Assembly (NCBI GenBank): GCA_946059285.1
Contig: CAMGMW010000055.1
Coordinates: 1 to 7,495 of the forward strand
Length of the DNA stretch: 7,495 bases
Reading direction: 5' to 3'
DNA from: an uncultured Clostridia bacterium
Lineage (GTDB): Bacteria; Bacillota_A; Clostridia; Oscillospirales; Oscillospiraceae
Shown: positions 6,479 to 7,495 of the stretch, piece by piece
Layout of the letters: each line of letters starts with the position of its first letter
Numbering within the stretch: the stretch's first letter is position 1
Program-made: the position numbers and the translations under genes
The notes under the pieces: model-generated
Seen by the model: only the letters and a program-made list of their open reading frames with translations
Databases searched by the model: none
What the model was told of the DNA's origin: nothing

Positions 6479-6960
6479 TGTTTTCCATGACATTGCTGAC
6501 CGTGGGGAAGATAAAGGAGCAATTTTATCTGGCGGCGACAGAGGAGTATACCAAGCGATTGGGTGCGTATTGCAAATTCACCCTTTCCGAGCTGCCGGAG
6601 CAGCGTCTGCCGGAGCATCCCAATGCGTCGGAGATCGCAGCGGGACTGGAAAAGGAAGCGGAGCAGATTGTTTTGCGCATCCCGAAGGGGGCTTGGTTCT
6701 GTGTGCTGACCCCGGAGGGGAAGGAGCTGTCCTCACAGGAGCTTGCCCAAACGCTGCGGCAGGTGAAGCTGTCCGGAAAGAGCGCTGCATGCTTTCTGAT
6801 CGGTTCTTCTTTTGGCATCGCGCCGCGCATTAAGGCAATGGCGGATTTTCGCCTGTCCTTCGGACCGATGACCTTTCCGCATCATCTGATGCGGGTGATG
6901 GCGTTGGAGCAGCTCTACCGCGCTGAGAACATTCAGGCAGGTACCCGGTATCATAAGTAG
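6478..6960 (+). CDS. rlmH: 23S rRNA pseudouridine-1915 N3-methyltransferase RlmH
   Basis: RlmH is a small SPOUT-class methyltransferase that methylates pseudouridine 1915 in helix 69 of 23S rRNA, using S-adenosylmethionine on assembled 70S ribosomes. The 160 residues match the usual 155-160. The N-terminal LLTVGKIKE, EEYTKRLGAY (22-31), the cofactor-loop segment LIGSSFGI (107-114), the LSFGPMTFPHHLMR knot region (126-139), EQLYRA (144-149) and the invariant C-terminal YHK are all present. The loop has Ser at the second position of the usual GGxxG. The start at 6478 forms TGATG with the smsB stop and follows GGAGGG (6460-6465) by 12 bases; a second ATG at 6487 is possible. It appears to be the third gene of the Fe-S operon, with no terminator in between. 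Confidence 0.97.
   Translation: MFSMTLLTVGKIKEQFYLAATEEYTKRLGAYCKFTLSELPEQRLPEHPNASEIAAGLEKEAEQIVLRIPKGAWFCVLTPEGKELSSQELAQTLRQVKLSGKSAACFLIGSSFGIAPRIKAMADFRLSFGPMTFPHHLMRVMALEQLYRAENIQAGTRYHK
6949..6960 (+). other. SCC-like attachment-core resemblance at the rlmH 3' end
   Basis: TATCATAAGTAG encodes the Tyr-His-Lys-stop end of RlmH. In staphylococci the same codons of rlmH (orfX) form the core of the attachment site used by SCC cassette recombinases. The resemblance is partly forced by the conserved YHK residues. No recombinase gene and no second downstream copy of TATCATAA are in the window, so use as an integration site is only a possibility. Confidence 0.25.
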
Positions 6961-7227
6961 GAAACGCGGGACCGTGATTTCCCGGATGACAAGGGCGTGC
7001 CGCCTTTGGCGGTTCAAAAAAGATATGCTGCCGGGAGAATGCTGGGTTTCGTGTGTAACGATTTTTTGGAAAAAGGAATCGAAGCGCTGTATCTGTTAAC
7101 GGATCATACTTCGTTTTATGAAAGATATGGCTGGCGGTTTTACTGTATGGTTCAGGGGGACGGAGAGCCGGATATGGCAAGGATGTATATCCATGATGCG
7201 AACCACCAATGCGCTTCGCGCAGTTAA
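6961..7227 (+). pseudogene. Decayed C-terminal half of a GNAT-family N-acetyltransferase
   Basis: An 89-codon open stretch begins immediately after the rlmH TAG, in the same frame. It reads TRDRDFPDDKGV, then a shortened PPLAVQKRYAAGRMLGFVC segment, then GIEALYLLTDHTSFYERYGW and MVQGDGEPDMARMYIH. The latter two are typical of the C-terminal part of a clostridial GNAT acetyltransferase, which transfers acetyl from acetyl-CoA to an amine. The N-terminal half is absent, and the acetyl-CoA loop (R/Q-x-x-G-x-G/A), expected just before AGRML, has been lost along with about nine residues. No ATG with a ribosome site fits; the GTG at 6997 is unsupported. The last codons (after YIHD) look non-homologous. 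It is best read as a deletion remnant, probably inactive and untranslated. Confidence 0.75.
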
Positions 7228-7260
7228 AGTGCCCATTTTAATTTGTGATTTGTATAAAAA

Positions 7261-7287
7261 CGGCGCGGTATATTTTTTGCCGTGCCG
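7261..7287 (+). repeat. Hairpin with a T-rich loop after the acetyltransferase remnant
   Basis: Left arm 7261-7270 pairs with right arm 7278-7287 over ten positions in plus-strand RNA, counting two G-U pairs, around a seven-base loop TATTTTT. In minus-strand RNA the two wobbles become mismatches, but a run of five U would follow the stem, so it could act as a weak terminator for leftward transcripts. The direction is uncertain. Confidence 0.4.
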
Positions 7288-7334
7288 AAGCGACTGTTCG
7301 CTGTCAAAAATGAGAGCGTTTCCTTGTTTGGAAG

Positions 7335-7378
7335 ACGAGAGCGCCTACCCCGTCGATACGCGGGATAGGCGCTCTCGT
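7335..7378 (+). terminator. Large hairpin, possible terminator of the smsC-smsB-rlmH unit
   Basis: An 18-position stem (7335-7352 with 7361-7378) has one C-A mismatch at 7348/7365 and an eight-base loop. The first 13 pairs are perfect and G+C-rich. On the plus strand it is followed by TATT rather than a clean T-run, so intrinsic termination is plausible but not textbook. It is the strongest stem in the window and the first strong one downstream of the operon. Confidence 0.45.
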
Positions 7379-7443
7379 TATTCTGCAGGCGTCTGATATG
7401 AATTCTTTTCATCGAGAAGCCTGTGTGCTGCGTTTTCTCACAA

Positions 7444-7494
7444 GGAATCTGGCGCACTTCGGTGCGATAAAAAGCGTTGAAACTAGCAGATTCC
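7444..7494 (+). other. Possible structured RNA or CRISPR-repeat-like unit at the edge
   Basis: GGAATCT (7444-7450) pairs with AGATTCC (7488-7494). Inside is a 5-bp stem, 7453-7457 with 7462-7466, capped by the stable TTCG tetraloop. After the stem comes a spacer ending in GTTGAAAC (7476-7483), an ending common among CRISPR repeats. Only one copy is visible. Confidence 0.25.
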
Positions 7495-7495
7495 A

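Larger units (their letters stand above)
7228..7495. other. Non-coding, hairpin-rich segment at the right edge
   Basis: No coding region is supported here. Several inverted repeats follow one another: 7261-7287, 7289-7302, 7335-7378, 7386-7423 and 7444-7494. Together they may be terminators, a structured RNA, or the ends of a decayed mobile element. The window ends inside the last structure. Confidence 0.5.

Noticed and set aside
5495..6493. Long open frame (332 codons) on the minus strand opposite smsB
   Set aside because: Antisense to a conserved SufB/D-family gene, with no family features and no ribosome site.
7224..7457. Open frame of 77 codons on the minus strand at the right end
   Set aside because: It runs through the large palindrome and hairpins, has no recognisable similarity and no good ribosome site.

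Overview
This window is the replication-origin neighbourhood of a Bacillota chromosome. It most likely comes from an anaerobic clostridial lineage of the Oscillospirales/Ruminococcaceae type. The evidence is the minus-strand gene order dnaA-dnaN-yaaA-recF-remB-gyrB (the Bacillus/Clostridium order), strong GGAGG-type ribosome sites, moderately G+C-rich coding DNA, and a short SufC/SufB-like iron-sulfur pair of the kind found in strict anaerobes. No species can be named from the sequence alone.

Layout, left to right. Bases 1-209 hold the N-terminus of gyrB (minus, cut by the window edge). Next on the minus strand come remB (236-481), recF (544-1644), the S4-domain gene yaaA (1631-1882) and dnaN (1908-3020). 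A 233-base gap follows (3021-3253), with an A+T-rich stretch and several degenerate DnaA-box-like sites; this is the best oriC candidate. dnaA is at 3254-4564 (minus). A 262-base divergent intergenic region (4565-4826) carries one good promoter in each direction. Reading away from it on the plus strand is a tight three-gene operon: an SufC-type ATPase (smsC, 4827-5561), a short SufB/SufD-family scaffold (smsB, 5555-6478) and rlmH (6478-6960). Directly after the rlmH stop lies the decayed C-terminal half of a GNAT acetyltransferase (6961-7227). The last 268 bases are non-coding and rich in hairpins.

How the genes fit together. The minus-strand block supplies initiation (DnaA), the sliding clamp (DnaN), gap repair (RecF), an S4 RNA-binding protein (YaaA), a matrix-gene regulator (RemB) and gyrase. 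The plus-strand operon builds Fe-S clusters with a minimal SmsCB-like machine and modifies 23S rRNA (RlmH). All genes are transcribed away from the dnaA region, as expected for leading-strand genes on both sides of an origin.

The most interesting points are: (1) DnaA has changed residues at two key DNA-contact positions plus a one-residue deletion beside the recognition helix, and the neighbouring boxes look like TTTTnCACA rather than TTATCCACA; (2) a minimal Fe-S operon sits divergent to dnaA, with a Cys/His-rich motif and merged SufB and SufD hallmark residues in one protein; (3) a truncated acetyltransferase is joined in frame to the rlmH stop, at a sequence resembling the staphylococcal SCC attachment core; (4) the right edge is hairpin-rich and ends in a single CRISPR-repeat-like unit that needs flanking sequence to judge.
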